From Aphodosoma sp051870875 (GTDB taxonomy: Bacteria; Bacteroidota; Bacteroidia; Bacteroidales; Paludibacteraceae): 37,049 nt of DNA. The notes beneath the pieces were generated by a model. It was not told where the DNA came from. It saw only the letters and a list, made by a program, of their open reading frames with translations, and made no database searches. The translations under genes were made by a program, and so were the position numbers. The stretch is taken from positions 1 through 37,049 of the forward strand of contig JBJECG010000035.1 in assembly GCA_051870875.1 (NCBI GenBank). Reading direction: 5' to 3'. Shown here in pieces: positions 18,801-25,862 of the stretch (positions within the stretch are counted from its first letter, which is position 1; each line of letters begins with the position of its first letter).

Positions 18801-20282
18801 TCAATACGCTCTTGCAAAAAGGACACGGCGAGCAGAAGGCTTGCCGGTAACCATACAGACACCAGGTTCGCTGTTTCCATCAAGAGGTATGCAACGGATT
18901 GTTGCCTTGGTTTCGGCCTTGATACGCTCCTCCGTTTCAGTAGTACCGTCCCAATGCGCAGAAATGAAACCGCCTTTCTCTATTTCAACTTTGAATTCAT
19001 CGTAGGAATTGACCTCGCGAGTCACAGATGCACGGAATTTAAGAGCCTTGTCAAATATATTCCTCTGAATCTCGTCAAGAAGCAGACAGACATGCCCGGC
19101 AATACCGTCGAAAGACAAAGTCTCCTTCTCAAGAGTGTCACGACGCAATAGTTCTACAGTACCATTTTCGAGATCACGGGCACCTATGGCGAGTCGCACA
19201 GGCACACCTTTCAGTTCGTATTCACTGAATTTCCATCCCGGTTTCTTATTGTCGGCATCATCGTATTTTACACGTACGCCGAGAGACTGAAACTGTTTGA
19301 CAAGAGGAGCAACCTTTTCAGAAATGACAGCCAGCTGTTCCATATTCTTATATATAGGCACAATGACCACTTGCACAGGAGCCAAACGCGGGGGAAGTAC
19401 CAGGCCGTTGTTGTCAGAATGAGCCATGATAAGGGCACCCATCAGACGGGTTGAAACTCCCCACGAAGTAGCCCAAACATATTCGAGCTTATTCTCCTGA
19501 TTAACATACTGCACATCAAAAGCCTTGGCAAAATTCTGACCGAGAAAGTGGGAAGTACCGGCCTGGAGCGCCTTGCCGTCCTGCATCATAGCTTCGATAC
19601 AGAAAGTCTCTACGGCACCGGCAAAGCGTTCGTTTGCAGACTTGATACCTTTGACAACAGGCAACGCCATGTATTCTTCGGCAAACTGTGCATATACATC
19701 GAGCATCCTGCGAGCTTCGGCCATAGCTTCAGCCTCGGTAGCATGGGCGGTATGTCCCTCCTGCCAAAGAAATTCGGCAGTACGAAGAAAAAGACGGGTC
19801 CGCATTTCCCAACGCACCACATTCGCCCATTGGTTGCAGAGAATAGGAAGGTCGCGATATGATTTGATCCAATTCTTGTATGTATTCCAGATGATTGTCT
19901 CGGAAGTGGGGCGAACGATAAGTTCCTCTTCGAGTTTTGCGTCCGGGTCCACGACAACACCAGATCCATCGGGATTTGTCTTCAAACGATAATGTGTGAC
20001 CACGGCACACTCTTTTGCAAACCCTTCAACGTGATCGGCTTCACGGCTGAGGAATGATTTTGGGATAAAGAGCGGGAAATAAGCATTCTGGTGACCTGTA
20101 GCCTTGAACATATCGTCCAACTGACGCTGCATTCTCTCCCAAATAGCATATCCGTAAGGTTTGATAACCATACAGCCACGGACTGCCGAATTTTCGGCAA
20201 GGTCAGCCTTCACCACCAAATCATTATACCATTGCGAATAATTTTCTTCACGCGAAGCAAGTTCTTTCAATTCTTTTGCCAT
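18801..20282 (-). CDS. proS: Prolyl-tRNA synthetase (class II, short archaeal/eukaryotic-type)
   Basis: About 493 residues from MAKELKELASREENYSQWYN; the frame is open to 20345 but that extension runs through the promoter. Class II motif 2 lies in RWEMRTRLFLRTAEFLWQEG, preceded by RPTSETIIW; motif 3 is represented by GVPVRLAIGARDLENG. The typical zinc/C-terminal domain follows and the protein ends with RAY. There is no roughly 180-residue INS editing insertion between motifs 2 and 3, so misacylated Ala-tRNA(Pro) would need an editing factor in trans, such as the YbaK-type protein at the left edge. A TACCTTTG promoter lies just upstream. Confidence 0.95.
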   Translation of the reverse strand: MAKELKELASREENYSQWYNDLVVKADLAENSAVRGCMVIKPYGYAIWERMQRQLDDMFKATGHQNAYFPLFIPKSFLSREADHVEGFAKECAVVTHYRLKTNPDGSGVVVDPDAKLEEELIVRPTSETIIWNTYKNWIKSYRDLPILCNQWANVVRWEMRTRLFLRTAEFLWQEGHTAHATEAEAMAEARRMLDVYAQFAEEYMALPVVKGIKSANERFAGAVETFCIEAMMQDGKALQAGTSHFLGQNFAKAFDVQYVNQENKLEYVWATSWGVSTRLMGALIMAHSDNNGLVLPPRLAPVQVVIVPIYKNMEQLAVISEKVAPLVKQFQSLGVRVKYDDADNKKPGWKFSEYELKGVPVRLAIGARDLENGTVELLRRDTLEKETLSFDGIAGHVCLLLDEIQRNIFDKALKFRASVTREVNSYDEFKVEIEKGGFISAHWDGTTETEERIKAETKATIRCIPLDGNSEPGVCMVTGKPSARRVLFARAY

Positions 20283-20334
20283 AATATACCGTCTATAGTT
20301 TCTTGATAACAAAACGCTGCTTTCAGCAGATTTG

Positions 20335-20342
20335 CAAAGGTA
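20335..20342 (-). promoter_or_regulatory. -7 promoter element of proS
   Basis: TACCTTTG read on the minus strand, 52 bp upstream of the proS ATG. The -33 TTTG is poorly conserved at the expected distance. It lies inside the open extension of the proS frame and so supports the 20282 start. Confidence 0.6.
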
Positions 20343-20345
20343 CAA

Positions 20346-20602
20346 AAAAAATACGGTTTCTCACACAGGCAAAAAAGGAATCAGCCACCAAGGAACAAAA
20401 CAGTAATATGTATCGGGATATATTGTCCGAAACAGAACAAAATATATTTTCAAACAAAAAAGAGATGTCATCGGTACATACCGTGAGATGTATCAGGACA
20501 ACAAAAAAGCTCAAATTTTGCCGTCTATATTGCATCCGGCATATTTATCCTAACCTATATACAGTACGGGGCAGGAATTGCCCGACTCTTTTGAAACAGA
20601 AA
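20346..20602. other. Gene-free stretch between proS promoter and DGR terminator
   Basis: AT-rich sequence with short frames on both strands, none resembling a protein. It separates the proS promoter from the end of the DGR transcription unit. No RNA gene is recognised. Confidence 0.45.
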
Positions 20603-20656
20603 ACAAAACAACAAAAGGCGGCAGAGAGTTCATATATATTTACTTTCACTGCCGCC
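20603..20656 (-). terminator. Rho-independent terminator ending the DGR operon
   Basis: GGCGGCAG (20617-20624) pairs with CTGCCGCC (20649-20656) around a 24-nt AT-rich loop. On the minus strand the stem is followed by TTTTGTTTTGTTTTC. It would end the transcript about 100 nt beyond the template repeat, giving the TR RNA a defined 3' end. Confidence 0.75.
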
Positions 20657-20759
20657 CAAGGAGAACACGTCTCTCGTTTTCACTTTGCGAACAAAGTCAC
20701 CAACCCCGTCACAAAGTCAGACAATGGTCTGTTTAATCCGGATATCCGTCCGGCCTAAG
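20657..20759 (-). ncRNA. Structured 3' flank of the DGR template RNA
   Basis: Between the template repeat and the terminator the minus-strand RNA can fold into short hairpins: CCGGA/TCCGG around a 6-nt loop, CAGAC-CATT-GTCTG, and ACTTTG-TTCG-CAAAGT. In the studied Bordetella phage DGR, sequence flanking TR is structured and needed for cDNA synthesis. The equivalent role here is inference from position and folding. Confidence 0.5.
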
Positions 20760-20892
20760 CTATGGAATAACCACCACCCGGAAACCGAGATTGTTGTTAC
20801 GGTTACCGGGAGAGTTGTTGTTCCGATTCGAAACGCGGCAGTTACTCGCGTTGTTGTTCCAACTACCACCACGATTCACTCGGTTCGAACCT
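20760..20892 (-). repeat. DGR template repeat (TR)
   Basis: 133 bp that align without gaps to the variable repeat at 22440-22572. In coding sense TR has 35 adenines, 28 of them in 14 AAC/AAT (Asn) codons; read in frame it gives RGGSWNNNASNCRVSNRNNN and a conserved end LGFRVVVIP plus stop. The two repeats differ at 15 positions, all TR adenines; none of the 98 non-A positions differs. TR starts 9 bp after the RT stop and has no start codon of its own. It is the invariant donor copied by error-prone reverse transcription. Confidence 0.96.
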
Positions 20893-20901
20893 ATACGACC
20901 A

Positions 20902-21897
20902 TCAACTGTTTGTATCAGCACACAAACTACTACGCAAAGATTTGGTGTATGCCTTGCCGGCAAAAGCCAATAATGGGATTATATGTTCAATATACTCTTT
21001 TTCAGACCACACATCATTTTCGTAGTTATCGGCATACTCATACATTTTCTTTCTGAAGCGCAACTTGCTTCTTCTGTTCAACAAAATTTTATTCGGATAC
21101 AATGAATAGCCGAGAAACGATACGCCTGAAGAAGTATGACAGAACACAGGTTGTTTGAGTTTTAACCGTAATTCATTTTCAACAAACAAAGATACTTGGC
21201 GTACATATTCTCTTATTTGTTCCGGAGTTTTTCCGAACAACAGCATGTCATCCATATATCTGACATAACCATGAACCTTTAAAGTTTCCTTGATATAGTG
21301 GTCCAAACAAGAGAGATAAAAATTGGCAAAATACTGGCTTGTCAGATTTCCTATGGGCAAGCCATAACCATAAGAAGATTCATAAGAATCTATTATGCGA
21401 TCAAACAATGCAAGTAATCTTGAATCCTTAAAAATTCTACGTAATTTCGATTTCAATATATCATGAGATATTGAATCGAAATAATGCCTCACATCCAACT
21501 TGGCAACACAAGCATAACGACGCATAGACATTTGAGCCCGTCCGATCGCTGCATACTGACCTTTTCCCAACCGTGTTGCATACGTATCATAAATCAGATT
21601 ACGATCAAAATAAGTGTGACATACATTCATTATCGCGTGATGCATAACACGTTCTTCAAAAGCTGCAGCACATATTCTGCGCAATTTAGGGTCATAGATG
21701 TTGAAATAGCGATATCTTCCAATCTCAGCATTTCCGGCCAACAACCGATTGCGAAGATTCACTATATTACAAAACAGATTTTGTGAATAACTGATTACAT
21801 AAACCGACAGGCGTTTTCCTCTTTGAGCCTTGTAATATGCCGACAATAAGTTGTCGACACTACAAATCTCATCAAACAGATTCCCCACCCGTTTCAT
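20902..21897 (-). CDS. Reverse transcriptase of a diversity-generating retroelement
   Basis: About 331 residues starting MKRVGNLFDEICSVDNLLSA, the usual DGR-RT opening; the frame extends to 21933 but that part lies wholly inside the upstream gene. RT motifs: a palm aspartate region AKLDVRHYFDSISHDIL; GLPIGNLTSQYFANFYL near residue 180, with the IGxxxSQ form that marks DGR RTs; and the active site YVRYMDDMLLFG near residue 214. SGVSFLGYSLYPNK follows as the thumb approach. It would copy the TR RNA, misincorporating at adenines, so that the cDNA replaces VR. It overlaps the HRDC gene by 26 bp and is followed at once by TR. Confidence 0.95.
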   Translation of the reverse strand: MKRVGNLFDEICSVDNLLSAYYKAQRGKRLSVYVISYSQNLFCNIVNLRNRLLAGNAEIGRYRYFNIYDPKLRRICAAAFEERVMHHAIMNVCHTYFDRNLIYDTYATRLGKGQYAAIGRAQMSMRRYACVAKLDVRHYFDSISHDILKSKLRRIFKDSRLLALFDRIIDSYESSYGYGLPIGNLTSQYFANFYLSCLDHYIKETLKVHGYVRYMDDMLLFGKTPEQIREYVRQVSLFVENELRLKLKQPVFCHTSSGVSFLGYSLYPNKILLNRRSKLRFRKKMYEYADNYENDVWSEKEYIEHIIPLLAFAGKAYTKSLRSSLCADTNS

Positions 21898-22336
21898 TGT
21901 ACCGGTCACAAATAATTGTTCCGTATTTGGCAATCCGTTTTTCCCCTATACCTGTAATTTTGGAAAGCATTGTTGCATCGATATTCGGCATTTGTGCTAT
22001 CATAGCCAATTCCGCATCCGTAAATACAGCATAGGCAGGTACGGCATCATTGTCAGCCAACTGTTTGCGTATCATCCGCAACTTGGTGAATTTGGCAAAT
22101 GCCACCTCATCCAAAACAGTTTTGTAGTCAGTCTTTTCGCGACGCTCCTGCAATGTACCGGGATTCTGTGCTCCAGGCAAATAAGTGACGAATAAAGACC
22201 AATGCCCGACATTGTCCGATGACACATAAAACTGACGGTCAACATCAAGGATTTTGTATCCGCGCAAGAATTTGTTTACCTGCTCCATAACCCCTTCCGC
22301 CCCTATGGCAGGGACATCGAATATTTTTATATTCAT
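21872..22336 (-). CDS. HRDC-domain DGR accessory protein
   Basis: A 154-residue protein. The N-terminal part (MNIKIFDVPAIGAEG, then VNKFLRGYKILDVDRQFYVS) resembles the short domain that often precedes HRDC in these accessory proteins. Residues about 80-150 form an HRDC helical bundle: FAKFTKLRMIRKQLADNDAV, PAYAVFTDAELAMIAQMP, LSKITGIGEKRIAKYG. HRDC proteins bind nucleic acids in RecQ and RNase D, and one class of DGR uses an HRDC protein in place of, or beside, Avd (family knowledge). It lies between the target gene and RT and overlaps RT by 26 bp. A role in cDNA synthesis or homing is inferred. Confidence 0.85.
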   Translation of the reverse strand: MNIKIFDVPAIGAEGVMEQVNKFLRGYKILDVDRQFYVSSDNVGHWSLFVTYLPGAQNPGTLQERREKTDYKTVLDEVAFAKFTKLRMIRKQLADNDAVPAYAVFTDAELAMIAQMPNIDATMLSKITGIGEKRIAKYGTIICDRYNETGGESV

Positions 22337-22365
22337 AATAATTTCATCTGTTGAATTTGCTCATT

Positions 22366-22393
22366 TGCGCAGGCCTTTTCTTTGGCCTGCGCA
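22366..22393 (-). other. Hairpin/cruciform just downstream of the variable repeat
   Basis: A perfect 10-bp inverted repeat: GCGCAGGCC and GGCCTGCGC plus a closing T-A pair, around an 8-nt loop. It starts 47 bp beyond the VR end. Neither strand has a following T-run, so it is not a classical terminator. In the Bordetella phage DGR a hairpin downstream of VR promotes homing; the analogous role here is inference. Confidence 0.6.
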
Positions 22394-22439
22394 TATTCGC
22401 AAATTCGTGTTAGCTTAGACCGGACGGATGCCGGAGAAA

Positions 22440-22572
22440 CTATGGAATAACCACCACCCGGAAACCGAGATTGCCGTAACGGTAACCGGGAGAGTAGTTG
22501 CCCCGATCCGAAACGCGGCAGTAACTCGCGTTGAGGTTCCAACTACCACCACGAAGCACTCGGAGCGAACCT
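22440..22572 (-). repeat. DGR variable repeat (VR), C-terminus of the target gene
   Basis: The last 133 bp of the target gene, including its stop codon. Compared with TR, 10 of 14 Asn codons are changed: three to Leu, four to Tyr, two to Gly and one to Asp; four remain Asn. Variation affects only first and second codon positions of AAY codons. The final 30 bp, encoding LGFRVVVIP and the stop, is unchanged and would act as the homing anchor (IMH-like). Confidence 0.96.
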
Positions 22573-24506
22573 GATGAAGGGCCAACGGGATTATTCGTGT
22601 CATTCACATTGTAATTGCCATACCAGTCCGAACACCACTCCCAGACATTGCCGCTCATGTCATATATGCCGAGTTCGTTGGCCTGCTTAGTCTTTACCGG
22701 ATGACTCTTGCCTGAAGCATTGTTGCCATACCAAGCTACATCACCGATAAGATTGCCACCCGAATATTTGTACATCACTGAACTGCTCGGCTCACCTGCA
22801 GCATCAGTTGTTTCATTAGTATAACGGTTTTTCTGCCCTCCACGTGCAGCATATTCCCACTCCGCCTCTGTCGGCAGACGATAATGCTTACCGGTCAGAG
22901 CATTGAGACGATCCAAAAAACCATGTTTTCCAACGATATCGTTGTACGAAACATAATAAACGGGATAATCATCACCATCACCGTATGAAGCAGACGGAAC
23001 AGATCCGCCGCCATAGCAGTACTGGCCACCTGTCTCGACAAGATTTCCGCTGGCATTAAATGCAGGATACAGATAAACATGTTCCGCCCCATCCGGATAA
23101 TGCGTGACATTATGCGCACCCATTACATATTCCCATACACCCTGAGTAATCTCAGTTTCCCCAATGAAAAAGTCTGACAATGCAACATTGTGTACAGGAG
23201 ATTCGTCCGATTCGGCCTCAGTATCATAATTTGGCAGTGCAGCACCAGCAGTTTGAGCACCCATGACAAACGTGCCACCTTTCACTGCAACCATACCAAA
23301 CGACACAGAGCCAAGAGTTTCCGTATAATCAGCAAATACAGAACCGCCATGCGACGGATCGTCCGCCGAAGACATATTTTCAAGCGTTTCAATAAAATCG
23401 ATTGCTGCAGACTGCATGGGTTCGAAAGCATCACCCATAGATGTCGAGCAGTCCAAAACCAGCACCACGGCTATACGTTTGCTGATGGATTCAGCAGTCG
23501 AAGCCTCTTCAACATCCCTGTAATACAATATCCCGTCAAAAGAGACCTCAACATCGAACTCAAACTGCAATTCCTCTTCCTCACTGATGAACTTCAAATT
23601 GTTGAGCGGAATCAACACCTTTCCAGTGGCCTCATCTTCAGTGCCGTGTGCAGGAGAAACAAATTGAGCATAAGTTCCCGGTTGGACGACATCAAGTGTA
23701 AATCCGTCATTAGGATTGCCGGACATCTTTGCCAATATAGTATCAGCGATGTTGCTTTCGGACATAAACGTAAAACGGAAATACTTATAGTTATCCTCAA
23801 AATAATAACCTGAATTTGTTTTGAGCACGACATTTTTCGATGAAGCTATAATGGAATTGGCAATCTCGTTGAATGTCGGTTGCAACTGAGCCGACGATAC
23901 AGCATTATGATAACTGCCGCTACCCATCACCACCTTTCTCATTTCAGGACCAAAACCCACATCGTTGCCGAATCCTATGGCATAAGAGTTAAGTCCAACA
24001 CGCTCCAACAAATCATAACGGGCAGTGTCATATACGAATTTCTGACCTACAATACGTCCTTCATCTCCCCATTTACGGTTAGAATAGTTGTCGGTTCCAT
24101 CTGAAAAATTCAACATGAATATTTTGTCAAATGCAGGCAATCCTGCGGCATCAAACATCATATTGCCTTTCGAGACAGAGTAAGCAAATGCCGTAAAATC
24201 CAAGTCATTGGTTTGTGTAGTTATAAATAATTTTGCAGCACCCAGGTCATTGGTAAGCGAAATCTGATTGACATTCTTATTGAATGCCACCACACCAACA
24301 TATATGTCACCGGAACCATCGGCATCACCGCTACCGCCCCCACTCTCCTCATTGCGAAGAAATTTAATACTGTCAATCATCGCTACATTCCTGTCGTATA
24401 CTACATTGCCATCATAAAACACACGCATCGTGCGCGTAACTTTTTCTTGAGCAGATACCATTACGGCCATTACTACCGCAATCAAAATAAAAATACTTTT
24501 TCTCAT
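22440..24506 (-). CDS. DGR target: secreted vWA-like protein with C-terminal FGE/C-type-lectin-fold variable domain
   Basis: A 688-residue protein. Signal peptide MRKSIFILIAVVMAVMVSAQ. Next comes a short motif RVFYDGNVVYDRNVAMIDSI and a Gly/Ser linker. Residues about 65-210 look like von Willebrand A strands (IYVGVVAFNKNV; IFMLNFSDGTDN; LNSYAIGFGND), but the MIDAS strand VVLVLDCSTSMGDAF appears only near residue 350, after a beta-rich insert. From about residue 403 a formylglycine-generating-enzyme-like domain follows (GMVAVKGGTFVMGA, YRLPTEAEWEYAARGG, MSGNVWEWCSDWYG), ending in the VR. This fold displays hypervariable residues in many DGR targets. It probably binds ligands at the cell surface; catalysis is not expected. 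It lies 23 bp after the repeat-protein gene. Confidence 0.93.
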   Translation of the reverse strand: MRKSIFILIAVVMAVMVSAQEKVTRTMRVFYDGNVVYDRNVAMIDSIKFLRNEESGGGSGDADGSGDIYVGVVAFNKNVNQISLTNDLGAAKLFITTQTNDLDFTAFAYSVSKGNMMFDAAGLPAFDKIFMLNFSDGTDNYSNRKWGDEGRIVGQKFVYDTARYDLLERVGLNSYAIGFGNDVGFGPEMRKVVMGSGSYHNAVSSAQLQPTFNEIANSIIASSKNVVLKTNSGYYFEDNYKYFRFTFMSESNIADTILAKMSGNPNDGFTLDVVQPGTYAQFVSPAHGTEDEATGKVLIPLNNLKFISEEEELQFEFDVEVSFDGILYYRDVEEASTAESISKRIAVVLVLDCSTSMGDAFEPMQSAAIDFIETLENMSSADDPSHGGSVFADYTETLGSVSFGMVAVKGGTFVMGAQTAGAALPNYDTEAESDESPVHNVALSDFFIGETEITQGVWEYVMGAHNVTHYPDGAEHVYLYPAFNASGNLVETGGQYCYGGGSVPSASYGDGDDYPVYYVSYNDIVGKHGFLDRLNALTGKHYRLPTEAEWEYAARGGQKNRYTNETTDAAGEPSSSVMYKYSGGNLIGDVAWYGNNASGKSHPVKTKQANELGIYDMSGNVWEWCSDWYGNYNVNDTNNPVGPSSGSLRVLRGGSWNLNASYCRVSDRGNYSPGYRYGNLGFRVVVIP

Positions 24507-24529
24507 AGTCTTTATGATTTTTACATTTA

Positions 24530-25567
24530 TTATTTTATCACGACTTTACCAGTTTTACATCCTTTTTTGGTATGAATATCCAAAACATACACTCCAGGAA
24601 CCATTTCCACAGTAGACATTGTCAGAACACGCACCTTACAACATTCATTGCGAATCAAACGGCCTTCTGCATTAATGATTTTAACCTGCACAATATCACA
24701 ATATTGACTTTCAATTACAATAGCGTCATGCTCACGTACATATACGATTATTCCATCTGACGTAATATTGGACACACCGGTATAATCCTCTTCGAACTCA
24801 ACAGATACCGATACCGGCATCCCTGACACGGTAACAGATATGCTGTTCGCGCCAGCTTCCGTGTAGTCTCCGTCAAAATGCCAGCCCTTGACTCTATAGT
24901 TCTCCGACGGTACAGCTGTAAAAATAACCTCCGCGCCGTCAGGAACGGACTCGCCGGACACAATAGACCGGATGCCGTCGCCGGAAACAACCGTCGCCGA
25001 CAATGTTCCTGACCCGCCGGAAACAGCAAATGATACAGAATACACGTCTACAACATTATCCTCTTCGAACTCAACAGATACCGATACCGGACCACCTGAC
25101 ACGGTAACAGATATGATGTTCGCGCCATCTTCCGTGTAGTCTCCGTCAAAATGCCAGCCCTTGACTCTATAGTTCTCCGACGGTACAGCTGTAAAAATAA
25201 CCTCCGCGCCGTCAGGAACAGACTCGCCGGAAACAATAGACCGGATGCCGTCGCCGGAAACAACCATCGCCGACAATGTTCCTGACCCGCCGGAAACAGC
25301 AAATGATACAGAATACATGTCTACAACATTATCTCCAAATGTGATTTTATTTACAGATTCAAATGATATAGTAGTATCCGGCCGGTTTCGACAAACTACT
25401 ATCATATCATTTGGGGAAATTACCATCCGATCCAACATATCCAACAAGGTAGAATATACTCTGCCATCGTCATAACAAATATTAATAGCTTCAGGCGGTT
25501 CCTGCGCCAGTACAACCGAGGAAACAAGCATTGCTGCGACCAAACAAACAGATTTAATCGATTTCAT
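24530..25567 (-). CDS. Secreted protein with two InlB-type B-repeats and a T9SS-like sorting domain
   Basis: A 345-residue protein. Signal peptide MKSIKSVCLVAAMLVSSVVLA. The N-terminal region ends ISFESVNKITFGDN, echoing the MIDSIKF motif in the neighbouring target protein. Two 91-residue repeats follow (SVSFAVSGGSGTLSA, GAEVIFTAVPSENYRVKGW, VSVSVEFEED), similar to Listeria-Bacteroides/InlB B-repeats. The C-terminal 80 residues (VQVKIINAEGRLIRNE, then PGVYVLDIHTKKG and KVVIK) look like a type A sorting domain for type IX secretion. It is first in the DGR operon, directly behind the invertible promoter segment. It may be the surface partner of the DGR target; that is inference. Confidence 0.82.
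   Translation of the reverse strand: MKSIKSVCLVAAMLVSSVVLAQEPPEAINICYDDGRVYSTLLDMLDRMVISPNDMIVVCRNRPDTTISFESVNKITFGDNVVDMYSVSFAVSGGSGTLSAMVVSGDGIRSIVSGESVPDGAEVIFTAVPSENYRVKGWHFDGDYTEDGANIISVTVSGGPVSVSVEFEEDNVVDVYSVSFAVSGGSGTLSATVVSGDGIRSIVSGESVPDGAEVIFTAVPSENYRVKGWHFDGDYTEAGANSISVTVSGMPVSVSVEFEEDYTGVSNITSDGIIVYVREHDAIVIESQYCDIVQVKIINAEGRLIRNECCKVRVLTMSTVEMVPGVYVLDIHTKKGCKTGKVVIK
24785..25330 (-). repeat. Two tandem 273-bp coding repeats
   Basis: Unit 24785-25057 and unit 25058-25330 are the same length (91 codons) and differ at only about ten bases. The near-identity, including silent positions, points to recent duplication or continuing gene conversion. The copy number could vary between strains. 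Confidence 0.85.
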
Positions 25568-25637
25568 TTTACTTATAATTTAATTAAAACATAATATCAC
25601 ATACCTAATTTTCAACAATACAATATCATTGTTCATA

Positions 25638-25662
25638 TTCTCTCTTGGTAAGAGAGAATAAT
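25638..25662 (+). repeat. Left inverted repeat of the invertible segment
   Basis: A 25-bp sequence, the exact reverse complement of 25811-25835. Inner palindromic arms TTCTCTCTT / AAGAGAGAA surround GGT. It lies 70 bp upstream of the first gene of the DGR operon. Confidence 0.9.
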
Positions 25663-25699
25663 CTTTTATATTGCATTAATATACAGACAATCGTCTATT

Positions 25700-25731
25700 C
25701 AAATAAAATATTTTGTTTCTGAAGCAACAAA
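25700..25731 (-). promoter_or_regulatory. Weaker leftward promoter-like sequence in the invertible segment
   Basis: On the minus strand: TTTG (25731-25728), 20 nt, then TTTATTTG (25707-25700), one mismatch from TAnnTTTG. It points towards the DGR operon in the present orientation and could give basal expression. It may be chance in AT-rich DNA. Confidence 0.35.
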
Positions 25732-25771
25732 TATTCAGACAGTGACAATGTGTATTTTTAACCTATATATT

Positions 25772-25802
25772 TTTGATTATTATACATTTTATTGTACCTT
25801 TG
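25772..25802 (+). promoter_or_regulatory. Consensus promoter inside the invertible segment, pointing away from the DGR operon
   Basis: TTTG (25772-25775), 19 nt, then TACCTTTG (25795-25802): a full match to the Bacteroidota consensus. Predicted start near 25809, at the inner edge of the right repeat. In this orientation it would make antisense RNA to the recombinase 3' end. After inversion it would fire leftwards, with a leader of about 95 nt before the 25567 start codon. Confidence 0.85.
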
Positions 25803-25810
25803 CAGCGGTA

Positions 25811-25835
25811 ATTATTCTCTCTTACCAAGAGAGAA
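25811..25835 (-). repeat. Right inverted repeat of the invertible segment
   Basis: A 25-bp exact inverted copy of 25638-25662, with ACC at the centre. It lies between the consensus promoter and the 3' end of the recombinase gene. Confidence 0.9.
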
Positions 25836-25862
25836 ATTATTTTTCCGCAAAAACATTTTCTA

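Larger units (their letters stand above)
25638..25835. other. Invertible promoter segment bounded by 25-bp inverted repeats
   Basis: Perfect inverted repeats of 25 bp at 25638-25662 and 25811-25835 enclose 148 bp. Each repeat is itself a recombination-site-like palindrome: arms TTCTCTCTT and AAGAGAGAA around GGT (ACC in the other copy). The asymmetric centre would make recombination an inversion. A tyrosine recombinase gene ends 27 bp from the right repeat, and the inner segment carries a consensus promoter. In Bacteroides, tyrosine recombinases flip such promoter segments to switch surface genes (established for the group). Inversion here is inferred from structure, not observed. Confidence 0.88.

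Noticed and set aside
20880..20895. GGTTCGAACC resembling a tRNA T-arm
   Set aside because: It lies at the start of TR, aligns with VR coding sequence, and no acceptor or anticodon arms fit around it.
20760..20963. A 67-codon minus-strand frame over TR that looks like a small FGE-type protein
   Set aside because: It is the template repeat plus the overlapping 3' end of the RT gene in another frame. TR is a donor sequence, not a gene.
24785..25330. Tandem repeat as a CRISPR array
   Set aside because: Units are 273 bp, in frame and without spacers; they encode protein repeats.
25638..25835. Inverted repeats as ordinary transcription terminators
   Set aside because: Two identical 25-bp copies in opposite orientation, lacking T-runs, around a promoter and beside a recombinase fit recombination sites far better.
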